Source: Straminergon stramineum (taxonomy: Eukaryota; Streptophyta; Bryopsida; Hypnales; Calliergonaceae). From it: DNA of 64,000 nucleotides. A program made the position numbers and the translations under genes. The notes under the pieces were generated by a model. It was not told where the DNA came from. It saw only the letters and a list, made by a program, of their open reading frames with translations, and searched no databases. Where the stretch lies: NCBI GenBank assembly GCA_963920665.1, contig OY987267.1, forward strand, positions 5,270,001 to 5,334,000. The letters run 5' to 3'. Shown here in pieces: positions 1 to 13,200 of this stretch (positions are counted from its first letter, which is position 1; each line of letters opens with the position of its first letter).

Positions 1-562
1 CTAAACATATATTAGTATAATAAATGGAACTCGCTAGACAAGAAATTCAAAAATAACGCATTTCTGGAATTAATAATACACTAAAATATGGACAACGAGG
101 CACCCAGACTCTAGTCTATTGACTATTGTCATGTCTGGAATTAATACTGCACTATTGGCACACTACCTGCAAATTGAAAAGGACCCTGGGTGCCAAAACT
201 TAACGAGAAAATGTAGACGAGCTCTGGAGTAGACGAACATACCTTCAGCCTCAACCATATATGCACGTCAGGAGGCGCTGCAGGCACCAGCGTGTCGAAG
301 AAACCGAACTAAATATCACAAGTAGGGTCCAAGAATATCTGTACAATTACAATGAACTCAATCAGAAACGAAGCTTGTTATAGATCGGTCAAGCAGTAGT
401 CATCAGTTACGAAAATCACCTCAGTTTTTTCACAAACAAACGATGATTCCAAATATGACGTGAATGTGGCGAAGATACCTGCTTTTACAAGTTGGAGTAA
501 TGACATAAACAACAGACGCCCGAAAGCTAAGTCCGTACCGCATCCAACCTTCCCATTACCAT
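1..562 (-). other. DEK1 3' untranslated and downstream region, with spliceable signals
   Basis: This stretch follows the DEK1 stop codon on the minus strand and has no further conserved coding frame. It contains a good donor (CAG then GTATC at 479/478), an acceptor-like TATTTAG at 310-309, and a second donor (GAAG then GTATG at 243/242). These would outline a 66-nt non-coding exon at 308-243, i.e. introns in the 3' untranslated region. I see no AATAAA on the minus strand here, so the polyadenylation site may lie outside the window. Confidence 0.4.
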
Positions 563-1228
563 TTAAAGTGGTTCCAAGATGATTGAAGCCTTCGTGAAGA
601 CTGAGAGCAAGAACTGGGCTTCTTGCATTGGCGCATGCGTGGTTGGAACTATTGTGTAACCTTTAGGATCAGGGTCTAGTACCATTTCACAAGATATTTC
701 CCGCGCATTCACATAATCTGTTCCATTTACTGCTTCGTGCATAAAGATGTTCCGCCCTGACCGTCTGCCATTAGTTTTTATGATGCGCATGCCGATATAA
801 AACCGAGATGATTCTCCAATAGATTGGTAATTCCCAAAGCTGGCAGTAGGTCGAGAAGTGGAATGCACACCCTGCTACCCAAAAAGCACCACTATAAGAG
901 ATCCTTCAGCATAGAAGAACTGGTTAATCGATATATCAATAATGCTCAATCGAAGAAGTAAACAAATGTTTGAGGAAAGGAAATTACAAACCTGCGTAAG
1001 CGTTACAAAGACATGAATAGGTTCACGAGCATCTGGACCCACGGCTTTCAAATGAAATTGAGGATTTAGATGCCATGTATCAAAATCTTGGCATCCACCA
1101 GCAGTTGATCCACGCCACTGGCCACGAACTGAGTATTTCATCTCAGGTGGATAAATACGACACACGTATAGTGAACGAAAATGAAGCTGGAAATCTTGCC
1201 AAGACATCCAGAAAACTCCATCGGCAGC
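563..1228 (-). other. DEK1: DEK1 end of protease core and C2-like domain (exons 29-30)
   Basis: Exon 29 (AADGVFWMSWQDFQ, YVCRIYPPEMKYSV) finishes the protease core and opens the C2-like domain. Exon 30 carries the rest, ending VLDPDPKGYTIVPTT and FTKASIILEPL before TAA at 565-563. The C2L domain supports protease activity and membrane or calcium response in calpains. Exon 29 is 79 codons and exon 30 is 102 codons plus stop. The acceptor of exon 30 is at 873-872. Confidence 0.93.
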
Positions 1229-4200
1229 CTGGATTCAAGTTATCATGAGCTTCGAGTTGCACAAGTAAACAGTAGTCTAGAAGAAAACATGAGTACGTCT
1301 GGCAGGCAATTGAAAAGCTAAGTAGGAGTGAGCACTGTGGATCAGTCTCTAATATATATAAATGTCCTAACCATATCCCAATAATGCTAATCAGCATGTA
1401 CCTCAAAGAAAATTCCCATTGACAACACATGTACCTGAGGTGAGTATTTGAGCTTGTGTTTCATTCGATCAGTCCACTCTGGTGATAAATCAGACCACGG
1501 TCCATTCCATTCAACTTCATTTGCCCATGGGTTGCGGATCTGCACGAGCTGGTGACCATCCACCTCTCGCACCTGTTGCATCAACAGATCGTTAAAATTC
1601 AGCTCGTACGGTCGATGCTCTGGTCCAAGGGTCGCAAAAAAAGTTGGAGCAAAGGCTTTTCCAGCTATGCAGAATAGTGCATTGTAGAATGATAGAGAGA
1701 ACCAAGGTATCTTTTTTTTTCCCGGGGCAACTAAAAAGAACAGGTCTAGCTCACCTGCAACAGAGAATATGCATGATTCTGCACAATCCCACTTGAAGAA
1801 ACGTGAACATCAGAACCTGATGGACTGCCTGCTCCAAGCAGAAACCCTTCTTGCTTGAAGCGTTGCAGCTGGAACCATAGACGTCCATTGGCAAGATCCA
1901 GCTGTGAAACTTCATTTGTTAGGTCAATCTCTTCTCCTGCACCCCCGGTCAAATCAACGAGCGCATCTTGAACCTGACCACCTTCCAAGGCCTCATACGA
2001 GCCGTGTAACTTTGCATATGCTTTCTCCAAAATTGAAACCCAAAGTTCACTGCCTTTCCTGCTCGTTGCAAAGGCCGGTTTGCCCCTAGCCTCGCAAGGG
2101 ATCCAATCATCGACGACTACAGGCACCCACTCCCCCTGCATTTCATCATGCACTGGTAAAAATGATGAACATATGAGTTCTGAAGAGCACACAAAGGTGA
2201 CCTGATCAATCATGAATACGGGAACAACATTCCTGATTGTCTTCATACCTGAATACAAAATCTGACTGTGTAGATTCCCTCTTCATTAAATTCAGGAGTA
2301 ATCATAACATCAGAAATTCGTGATGCCTCGGTCAAAACAGCAACTGCACTTAAAAACCAGCAATCTCCAAGATGGCCCTGCAGTCACAATGAACCATTCA
2401 AGAAGAATCACCGATACGGATCAACGCGAGATTACTTAGCGAAGCCAAGGACGTTCTGACTAATATAGAACTTAAAACATAATGAAGATAAACACACAAA
2501 TAAGTAATAAAAACAGTGCAAGTAGACTAAAATGACAAGTATCAGAGAAAAATTCAGACCTGGCAAACATCTGAAGGGTTGGCAGTGCCAGCAAACAGGC
2601 AAGGTCTTGCATCTTGTCCTTGTTCACGCAAAACCTCTTCTGGACGTAACCACTCGTTAACAACCTGGCATCCAACATTGCAAATTAGTCAGTAGTCACA
2701 ATACCCGACTATTCGACCTCAATCGCATTCAAGTATCTCTAAGATCACTAAAGTACTTGCCTTAGCTTAAGAAAGGACAGGACATTGGCGCACCTGTAGC
2801 TTTGCAGAAGGGTGGTCTGTATCGACAAACAGCGACTGATCAGATGGTGGAAACTCCTGATCAGTAAACCGTTTCTCGCCTCGTGCTAGCAAGGCTTCCT
2901 TAACTGCCAACTCAACGGCCTGCATCCGCTGTTGAACTTCATCTTGGGTTTCAATTTTAGGCCGTCGGATTTTCCTGGATACGTAGTCAATATCTATCGC
3001 CACATTCTCTATGTCAGGTGCTTTTCTCTTTCCTCCAGGTGCAGGTTGCTCATCCCAGTAGATTTCATCTCGCTCATAGCTGAGATCCGGATCATACCTC
3101 CAGTCCTCAAACTATAGAACAAAATGAACGCACAAGACATTCACTCTCATATCAGAAAATGCAGAAGAGAATCAGATTAACAAATGCTAGATGAAAACAG
3201 CCAGGCAACTTGAAATAGTAACATCAAATCAGCATACCACAACAGCACTACCCCAAGGCATGTAACCATACAAGAATATCATGAATAAAAAAACTACTGA
3301 TCAAGCCCAGAATTCTTTAGTAAGAGTAGAAATAGATCGAAGCAATAGCGAAACTCATTGACATATTCAACTTACTCTCATTGGCGTTTCCATCGGAGAT
3401 CCTTGCCAATATTCATCCATGATATCCATGTCATTATACTCCTCCGGGTTCGTACAGTTGTGCACCATTAGTATTTCATCTTCGGATAAACAGCGGCCCC
3501 ACATCAGAATATCCATGGCATGCATCCTGGATTCTGCTCCTTCACTATCAGAGCGACCAAAGGCATCAAGATCCATTGGCGGTCTAATACCAACCCATAC
3601 TTCCATCCCGTCCTGCCAAACCCCACCCTCAGCCGGTAGGGACAGGTCACATCTCACTTCTCCATCAAACACGCCGTCAATGAAGGCAAAAGCCTCGCCA
3701 GTTGAAGCATCAACTGTTACTGCAACCGAGTGCCATCTGCATTGAACAAGAAGAAACAATGAGACCAGTACCACGGATTTAGTAAACAAACACGTGGCAT
3801 TATCGCAACGAACCAGTCTAGTTATATTGACAGTTTGCAGTAACCTCACCTCCCATCAGCAATACAAGTGTGCCCAATGAACCATTCTCGATTATATGTA
3901 GTCTGACCAGCTCCTTTCAGTACAAGTCGCAGTCCAACCTGCCCTGCTTCTAAACCCTGCTCAGCACCCGCAACTAGAAACTCCCAGCACTTTTCATTAT
4001 GAGCTTCAACACCCAATATGCAAACTGGTCCGGAATCTGGCTGGATCATCACTGCTGCAGAAAAACTCACTTTCCAGCTCCCACAGACAGCTGGGTCAAT
4101 CGATCCACAAGAGCGGCCACCAGTGCGAGGCTCATTGTCCATCACACAAACAGTTCCATGCACTCCAGTCTGGAACATGAGAGTCAAAATATCAAAAGGT

Positions 4201-7200
4201 CATGGTTTTCAAACAATCATGTGAAGCAAACAATGCAGAAGCTTAAACTATTGTAAGAAATTTTGAAGGTGCGGTCCTCGCTCTCTTCAAAAACAGGGCT
4301 TAGTTCTCTAACCTGCTGTGCACGTTGAGCTCGTTGAGCAAACAATATTCGTCGAGCCAAACTGGACACCTGATCACCAGCAGAGCTGTCATCGAGTAAA
4401 ATATCCCGTCCAACTGCACGGACAGCAGCAGCCATTGCCGCTGCTTCTTTGGTACCGGCGTCAGGAACAGTTGAGATAACTGACGCTTCAATTTCATGGC
4501 GTCGTCTTTCCTCCTTCTCAAGCAATGCCCTGCGTCTTTCTCTGCCTTTTCCTTCCTCCTCACGCCTTTGCTGCAAAAGTTCCTCTTCCGTTTCCTTTTC
4601 CCTCATATAACTGAAAAAGAAAAAAATTGTTACATAACACATACAGTAATAACCTCGACTTCATGTGGAAAGCCACCAATAAAAAATTTAAATAAGATCA
4701 TTGCAATCACTTAAATCTATCTAATTCACATGTGCAGCCCAAAATCTATACGATGTGGTTTAAGCGAGAAGAACGACATTATTTATAGTAAGAGATATAG
4801 TCCAGGAACGTCAAATAGGACTAGTTAGATTCAAATACCCTCAAAAATGTTACATTATGTTATTCAATATCTGTGTTATGATTCATTCAAATGCCAGTCA
4901 ATAAATATACGATGGAAATACCCATTTCCGAATGTCACAATTCACCTGTGCTTCAACCAGAAAATCAAAAAAGCGAAATAGATTCTTACTTTTCTTGGAC
5001 TGTCTCAAATTGTTTTCGATCCTCAGCTGTCCACGTCTTGATTTTCTTTGCACTGAGATTTGAGAACCCAATGCTATCCAAAAAGAGTCGCAGCCTGACT
5101 TCATCCTGCAGGCACGGAAGTGATTTTAGAACTAAATAGAAAACCCACACGAGAAAAGAAACTGCAATATTTTCTTCGACTATATCGAGCAATAAATTGC
5201 CGGTTCTATGATAACCTTGTGTAAATAAGACTAACGGAGTGACTGAATACAGCAGAAGCCAAAAGCAAGCATGAACCTCCCTGATCAATGTTCTCTATAC
5301 GATAGAATTTATGGCAGTTGAAGATTTGAGAGAAAGCATTGCTTCGAATCTCGATCCTACCTGCACTCTTTCGGCTCTTGTAGCATGACCAAGAACCAGA
5401 AGTAGATAGCCACCAAACTTATCCCACATGTAGACCCACTCAGTATCAATAGCCTCTTCTAGAGCCAATATCCGCGCATGAGCACACAACTTCCTTCTGT
5501 AACCTGTGTCCGTAGTTGAGTCAAAAGGAGACCCAAAAGTCCAAAGCAGAGGCCACCATCTAAGACCTGCAGCTTGCTCCTCATTCCGAAGCCGCTCCCT
5601 TAGCTTCAATACATCAGCGCGAGGAAGCACAAAATTTCCTGCTTTGTCACGGGTGATAGAAGCATCATTTACAAGCAGAGCTGCTGAGCTTGCAGATCTT
5701 TGAGGAGCTGAATATGTTCCTGACATAGCATTCCTAGTCTGCAAAACAACACTAATATTAGTAAAACGGTAACATTGGTCGTTTGCAAAATAATCACCAA
5801 ATATCACCATTCCAGTAGAGCTGGAACCAGCATAACTTACCTTTGTTGAGGAGCGAGCAATGGCTTGTGCTATAGTCTCCTTTCGCAAAAATTGGAGGGC
5901 GTCCTCCATCATCTACAAGAGAAAAAAATGAAGAGAATACTATTATAAAATGAAGAGAAACTACAGGATAATAAGATTGAGAATCGCCACACAGAACTGG
6001 ACAACGAAACACAAGATATAGAAGAGGACATAGAAGAAATAACTTAGAAAGCGCTAGACCGTCATACGAAAATACCTTCAATGTAAGTTGTGGGCGCGAG
6101 ATAGCAAAAGCATATGCCACAACCAAAGTGATGGCCGAAACTGCTGATCCTGCAAATGGAGGATAGATCTCTAAACTTGCAACTACTCCCCATCCCGCGG
6201 TGGCCAAGGCTATGCCGTAAAGAACCAGGAAAGCACCGCTGGTGAAACACACATTCTCGTGTATTAGTCAAAAGTAAGCCTGTCTTACAAACTTATATCA
6301 AAATTCCTCTTATAAACGCTAACAGCATTCTAAACTTACAGCTAGAACAATGCGCTCGAGAGGATCTCAGCACTGAAATTTACTTCAAGGTAACATCAAC
6401 AAAGCAAAGAGCATCGACACTTACCTGACATTCTTTGCAGAGTCTGCATGGGCATCATAAACATAGACAGGAAGGACCCGAGGCGAGTATACAACCACTG
6501 CTGGAGACAAGAGGACCTATTCACAATACAGCACGAAAGCGAGGTCAAAATTAGCATGAGACAAAAACACGATTCTGAAAATTCCTATACAATCTGCCAA
6601 GTCCGTCGTTAAGGCTAAACATACTCATCTCAACCAAGCAATTTTTTATCAGAATGGAAGCATTACAAAAGTACAGACCACCAAAAAAATTACCGTGAAA
6701 GACCTTCCAGCCAGAACCCCTAAGAAAGCGAAATATCCAACTGATGCCCCCACAAATGGTTCATCTGCATAAGTGACAAATGTAACAAACAGAATTATTA
6801 ATCCCAAACCACTCGATGACCTGGAAGTATACGTCAAACACTGAAGTCCAGGCAGTAATCTTGCAGAATCCAAGAGCATAAAAACATTTTTCTTTCTATC
6901 GTTAAACAGGAGCCAATCTATGTTAACCAATGCCATAAAGAAGATACTCACCAGCTAAGAGACCAATGAGGAAAGCAGCCAGGGCTAAAACAAATGCCGC
7001 TAGGCAAACGAAAAAAACTTCCATACGAGTCAAGTAAAAGTTGTGCGAGGCCCAGTGATGTATCACCGCTATTGTCAACACAACTAGCAGCAAGAACAGC
7101 AGAAAAGCTGCCCCGACCTGATAACCACAACAGTTAGATAAGCACCAATCCAAAAAAACAATAATGATGCAGGAAGCAGTATGTATTATCATGACTAGGG

Positions 7201-10200
7201 AAGATAAATCTCCTTACCATCCATGGATTGATAGTAGCAATTACGGCTGAGATAGCACCCAGCAAAAGTGTGAGACCGAGACCCACAAATACGTACGCAC
7301 CCTTGGAGAACCGCCAGCTTTCATCTCTCCTGATGATTACATAACAAGCCGTCAACAGAGAAGAACAGCCCTAAACCCTAACCAGCAACGACGATGAAAA
7401 AGACACATGATCATAGACAAAGAAGAGTTCAAAACGGATCAAGTGCTCAAAACTAATCGAACTGATATCCTCCACTCAAGACGAGTAAAGAAATTGCTCA
7501 CCACTTGTAGAGGCCACAACCAAGAGAGAACATAGCCGGTATACAGACTAAAGGCAACAAAGCAGCTAAAAAATCAGCTTCTGTCGGACTTTTGCCAACA
7601 CGACTCCGAACAATTCCCACATAAGACCCTCCGCAAAAAGTCATCAATACCACTGCCAATATCACCACAAGAATAATAAAAATCAGAAAGGTAGAAAGTC
7701 CAATATAAAATCCAAAATCAAGAACAATCAGTTGCCAGCTGAGACCTAAAAAGTCACAAAGTAATAAAAGGTTGAGATTGAATCATGATGAATACCTGTG
7801 AAAATAGCGACACACACAGCTGAGGAAAGAGAGAAACGATAGGTTGCAAACCAAGAAATGGCCGGTAAAACTCCAGTTATCACGAGGGCAAATACTGCAG
7901 CTATCGCCCAGCCCAGGTATAAAGGTGACGTGTACGGAGAGGTGGAATAATTTGTGAAGCTACTCCAGCCATGGTATCTTATATCGTCGAGGGGGCTGAG
8001 GGAGATTATGACCCCCAAGGCAATTATGCAGATGACACTAACTAAAATGCAAGTTGTCATTACATTGTCCTGCAAAAACAAAGCAGTAGATTCATGCGAT
8101 GGCACTGGAACTAAGCAAAAGAGAGTACTTGAGCACCCAGCACAAACTCAATCTAATTTCAGTACAGGGAGACACAGTGGTATTGATAAAATGGTGTATG
8201 GTGCACAAGAAGCAGGAATGAGAGGGACAGAAAAGTGAATTTCAGTAGACATTAATTCCAGCATTAGAAACTCAGCTATCAAACTATAGGATGGGGGAGG
8301 GGAGGGGGGCATTTATTACTCATATATTAATTGTACCACGTGAGAAGGTATCCCCCACTCAGGCACTAAGGGTTGCTAAATTGCGTACAATGAAGTCAAA
8401 GCATCACTAAGCTTTTCAATTCAACGTTACGACTCCAGAAACTCAATTTGAGCGAAATTTTTCAGTGAAATGACTCATTCGATTCCAAAACACTTTGATT
8501 GAGAGAGTCAGACCTCTTTGGTTCTACCACGCCTTGCTTGTTGTTCCCAAGCGCGAGTAGCATTATACTCCAGGTTAGGTGTCTGGTAGAAGCTATACCC
8601 GTTGTGTACCCATATAGGCAGGGCGACAGAGACGGCAGCCACCAGCATTGGAACAGTCACAGCAAGCCCTAAGATGATCGATGACTTACTGTTTCACCAC
8701 AGAAAACAGACACAGGAGGATAATACTGCTGAGTGCCAGAAAGAAACCAGCGCATTCACAAAACACACGACGTTTGCCAACTTCTGATAGATATGTACTT
8801 GTGGAAAATAATATAACAACAACCAGCAAGCACAGCCAATGTCAAGAATAACCATAAATACCATGTGAAAATAACTTCTTGCTCAAAAACCATCTTTACA
8901 CACCAAATTAGAAACGATCAACTACATGATATTTTGTGAGGGACTTAGACCATGGATCGAACCTGAGAAACGCCAGGAGGAGACCCACCCCAGTACTCAA
9001 AAGCCACGCAATCAGTCCAAACTGGAAAGGAAAATAATATGTGTTAGAGAACAAGTACATAAATTCCAAATAAATTCGCATCCAGCAGTCGTGACATGAC
9101 GATACAACCATTAACAATGACCTCTCGCCAAAATAAGGGAGATCAAAAGAATATAATTGACGACACTAATGTTCTCAATATGCTAGTTTAGGATTGAAAA
9201 CGTACCTTTCGAACCTTCTTAGTGATCACCATATTATCCGCTTGCAATGAACGCAAGAAAGCCAGTATTGAACATGAAACGGGTGATAGCAATAGTGCCG
9301 AAAATCCAAATTCAAACTGCAACAACATAGACTAGGGTTCAAAACACACTCAAAAACCAAGGCGTGCAAGAACCAAAGCGAATGGCTAAAGAGCGCAAAC
9401 AACTTCTACGTAAAAATGACCACATTGAAACATTATGTATCATGTAGTTGATTCTGTGTAGACTGTCCAGTTACTTGCTATATATGAAGCACTTATGTGC
9501 GTTGCTTGGGCAACACTAGAAAATTCTAAGTAGCATAGGAGATTTTATTTACTATTGACCACATTAATGGAAAAAAGGGGGGAGTTATCCCCAAAAACAG
9601 GTCCTAAACCTTTCCATAGTTCAACATTACTCAATCAATAAGCCAGCTCTGTGCAACCTAGCTGCACTAGAGATTCTATCCCTCTCATACCGAATATAGT
9701 TGGTTGATAAATTACTAACCTGCTCGTGTCTGCCATTGATGACAGTCACTGTAGTGGGACGGAATACGGCAACAATGACACATTCCACGACAAAGAAAAC
9801 ACTGAAGAAGACCCATGCTCGTTCTGGGGTCCCCACAAACAATTGTGCAACAACGCCAATACTCTTGAACCACTTTCCACAAGCATATTTCTGGGACTCC
9901 CCTGCCCAACCAGTACTTTCATCTGGAACAAGTAATTGCGACTGTTTCAAACCCGCACTTGAGCTTTCATTGTTAACTCCTGGATCTCTCCCAGCATCGA
10001 GACTGCTTCTTTGTAACAAGGCCAAGATTGTCGGATCCAAGCCTTTTTCCTTTAACATCGTTGCAAAATTTGGATCAAGACCCTTATCCTGAAGCAACGT
10101 CATAAGCTCATGCTCTCCACCCCGGGCAACAAAATCAGGATTTTGACGAAGAATCGAGTTAAATCGGGGGTCATGCAGTCTCTCCTGAAACATCAAAGCC

Positions 10201-13200
10201 AGATTCAAATCAAGAGTTTGCTGGTCTGTCAATGATGCAAAAGTGCTACTCCTTTCCACGGTGTTCAAAGTTTCAATTGCAGCCACAGACCCCGCGCAAG
10301 ATATACGATTCGAGTCGGTAGTATCTTGATCTGGTGATGAGGGCTGCTGACAGCTACCGGAGTCATCATTAAGTCCATGATGTCCAACAAATCCAGCAGC
10401 ATTTGCTTCACCCTGAGGTCTAATATTTGCCCTACTAATGAGTTCTATGGCCGCTCCAATTTGCTCTGCTCCAACACTACTGTGTACAACGCTTGAAGTT
10501 CGACCCTCTGACACACTGGAGGAGCTGCCTGGCCCTCGCCTGCCAAAACCCTCCCGCAGGCGAACTACAGTATGCGCTAAGGCGGCACGTCGAGCTGCTC
10601 CAGGGTTAACAACAGATACGTGTCGAACTACCACGGCTCCCAATAACACTGAAGCTACGACAGAGTATCCTATACAGTGGCCCAAGTACCTGCAAGCACC
10701 CCCAACTAATTTAGACAAGCACGCACAAGATTTAATTTGCTTTATGGTACTATGCAAAGTTGAGGGAATCGGTCTTGTCAACATGACGATAACTACAGTG
10801 TGGTCCATCTATGATACTGTAGTTCGAACTGAAAGCATGCCCAAAAACTCGCATACAACACAATTTCGCAAAAATAAACTCAAAAGACCTACCAAAAATG
10901 TACACCAAAGCAGATCAATATCATTCTGTAGGCCCCAGCAATCAAGAGAGCTGCAATACGGCTCTTGAGCAGTTTGAACCCAAACAAGCAAGCCCCTATG
11001 TTCATATCTGTTTACAACGAGAATCCAATCAATTGTAAGTACATGGACTGCTTCAGTAACAATCGAAGCTATAAATCTAGACGCAACTTGAGACAGAAGA
11101 AGGAATGGTTAAGAGCTTTAAATCTTATTAACTGCATCTGAAATATCAACTCAAATAGTACTTAAGAGCAAACTTACTCGGAGTACATTTTCAAGAAAGG
11201 ACCCAAGAGACAAGCAATCGCTTACGATACGGCCAACAATAAACGTCAAAATTAACGAATATTGTCAATAAATACTCGGCATTTCTTGAAGCGGATATTA
11301 CCCAAAATAATTACAGCCGCAGAAGTAACTCCACCAAGCCATCTCGCCTTCCTTGCTGTGAATCCATAAAGAAATGAATATGCCACCAGAACCAAAACGG
11401 ATGCTTGGTATAGATGAGCCAGCCGCCAAGCACTGCGTGCATACAAAAATGAGACTAGTGCGTATTAGACTATCAATATTGAATCCATGATTTATCCTCG
11501 ACGCAACATACAGCATTTAGATAAGTATATGACGATATTTTGACAAGATTTTAAGACCACGGTTCTAAAATACAATCATATAAACAGAGAAGCTTGCAAC
11601 GTGATAGACATTTACGGAAAGTTTGAAGAAAGAAAACGTCCATGTTTACTATATATTACACTGTGAGAAAGTCCGGACAAATCGATGCTGTAACCTCGAG
11701 CCAAAACGCACCTTCTTTTCCTTTGAATATTTGGATCACGAGGCTCCGGAGGCTCTGGCAAGCATGCAATTGGACCCACCTCTAACGTTTCTGCATGGGC
11801 AAACTTGTACGATCTTCTTACATATTCATCCACATCAAGCCCCGCCCCTGGAAAATGGGAACATCGAATTATTAGCATTCTACTGCATGCAAGTGCTTTC
11901 GGCTAAACTCGTATTTTATCGCCAGCTGCCCTGGAAGTTGATGCCAACAGGATAATAAAACAACGCAGGGACAGAAAAAAACGAGAGACTATAAACAATG
12001 ACTTGGAAGTACAATCTGCAAAATATACACCTACTCTTCTGTTGGAAAGAAATTGTTCATCACCCTACTACAAAGGATTACCAGACACACCTGCCATGTT
12101 ATTTCATGCCATGTATATTTCTGTCACTGCTAATGTTGCTCTCATTACTCACCATTAAAAACCATTTTACATATGAAGAGCATGTTGATGCCCATCGCGA
12201 TTGCCGAAACACCAAAAAAGAAAGCTGATGGAGAAAATCGATTCGAAGCACTTCGTCCAGCTGTGACATATACTGCTGCGAGCTCGTATGCACATAACAA
12301 TGATACAGCAAGGAGAAGCAGGAAGGAAACAGCACCTGCAATGAGCAATCATCGAGTCAAAGGGGACCCAACACAAGATGATACCACGATTTAACCAATA
12401 GGAAGTATAACAGGAACTCTGAACAAGTTGGGCATGATGAAACGTATAATCAGCAAATACATACGTGAGCTTTGCCACTGCGTTCTCCACCATAGCATGA
12501 TAGCGTAAAACGCCAACAGTAGAGCTGTGCCCGCCAGGATTACTGCGAGGCCGACGGTGTCATGGTTCAATAGAACCACGAGCCTCACGCCCCACAAGAT
12601 GAGAACCGCAATTGGGGACAGGACAATCACCCAAGCAGCGAAAGCAAGTATTCCGGAAATTATGCTCAACCGAGGGCCCTGTATAAACGATCTCCATTTG
12701 CGAGCATATATCCAACTGCAACCACCACACCAAAGGCCATAAGCTGACAGTTACGAAAAGGAGCAGATGAAACTACCACAGAAGCTACGGCCATATAAAT
12801 AAGACATGTAAAAAGACCAGATTCTGCACGAAGGGCAATAATAATACTCCCATTGCGCGACACAATGTCACTACTTATTATCACATCTGTATGCAACTTT
12901 CACAGAGTAAAGGCATCTTCCCTCATTCAAGAACTATCCTATTTTGTTACAGGCACAGTGAGTTAATTCAATCTGTGCCAAACATCAATCGTTGTCCGTT
13001 GTCATAGATTGCTGAGCACGAGCTGATATTTGCCAGAATACCCTTACATCCAAAGAGCATCATCTTTTCGAGAGAAATATGAAACAATAGAACTTGATGA
13101 TCCTCTTCTGATCTGGAAAAGCTAGCTGCCTACGGAAGATTCAAAATGAGTGCACGAAATGCGGACTCCCTGAAGAAAAGACCTAACTTTGTTTCGCATC

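Noticed and set aside
9700..10092. 130-codon plus-strand open frame
   Set aside because: Antisense shadow of DEK1 exon 7.
10438..10968. 176-codon plus-strand open frame
   Set aside because: It lies antisense to DEK1 exons 6 and 7, whose minus-strand reading is strongly conserved; no independent support.
10989..11007. Alternative acceptor for DEK1 exon 6 (AG just before GGGGCTTGC)
   Set aside because: It would delete the conserved D-x-N-I residues; the upstream acceptor keeps them and the phase.
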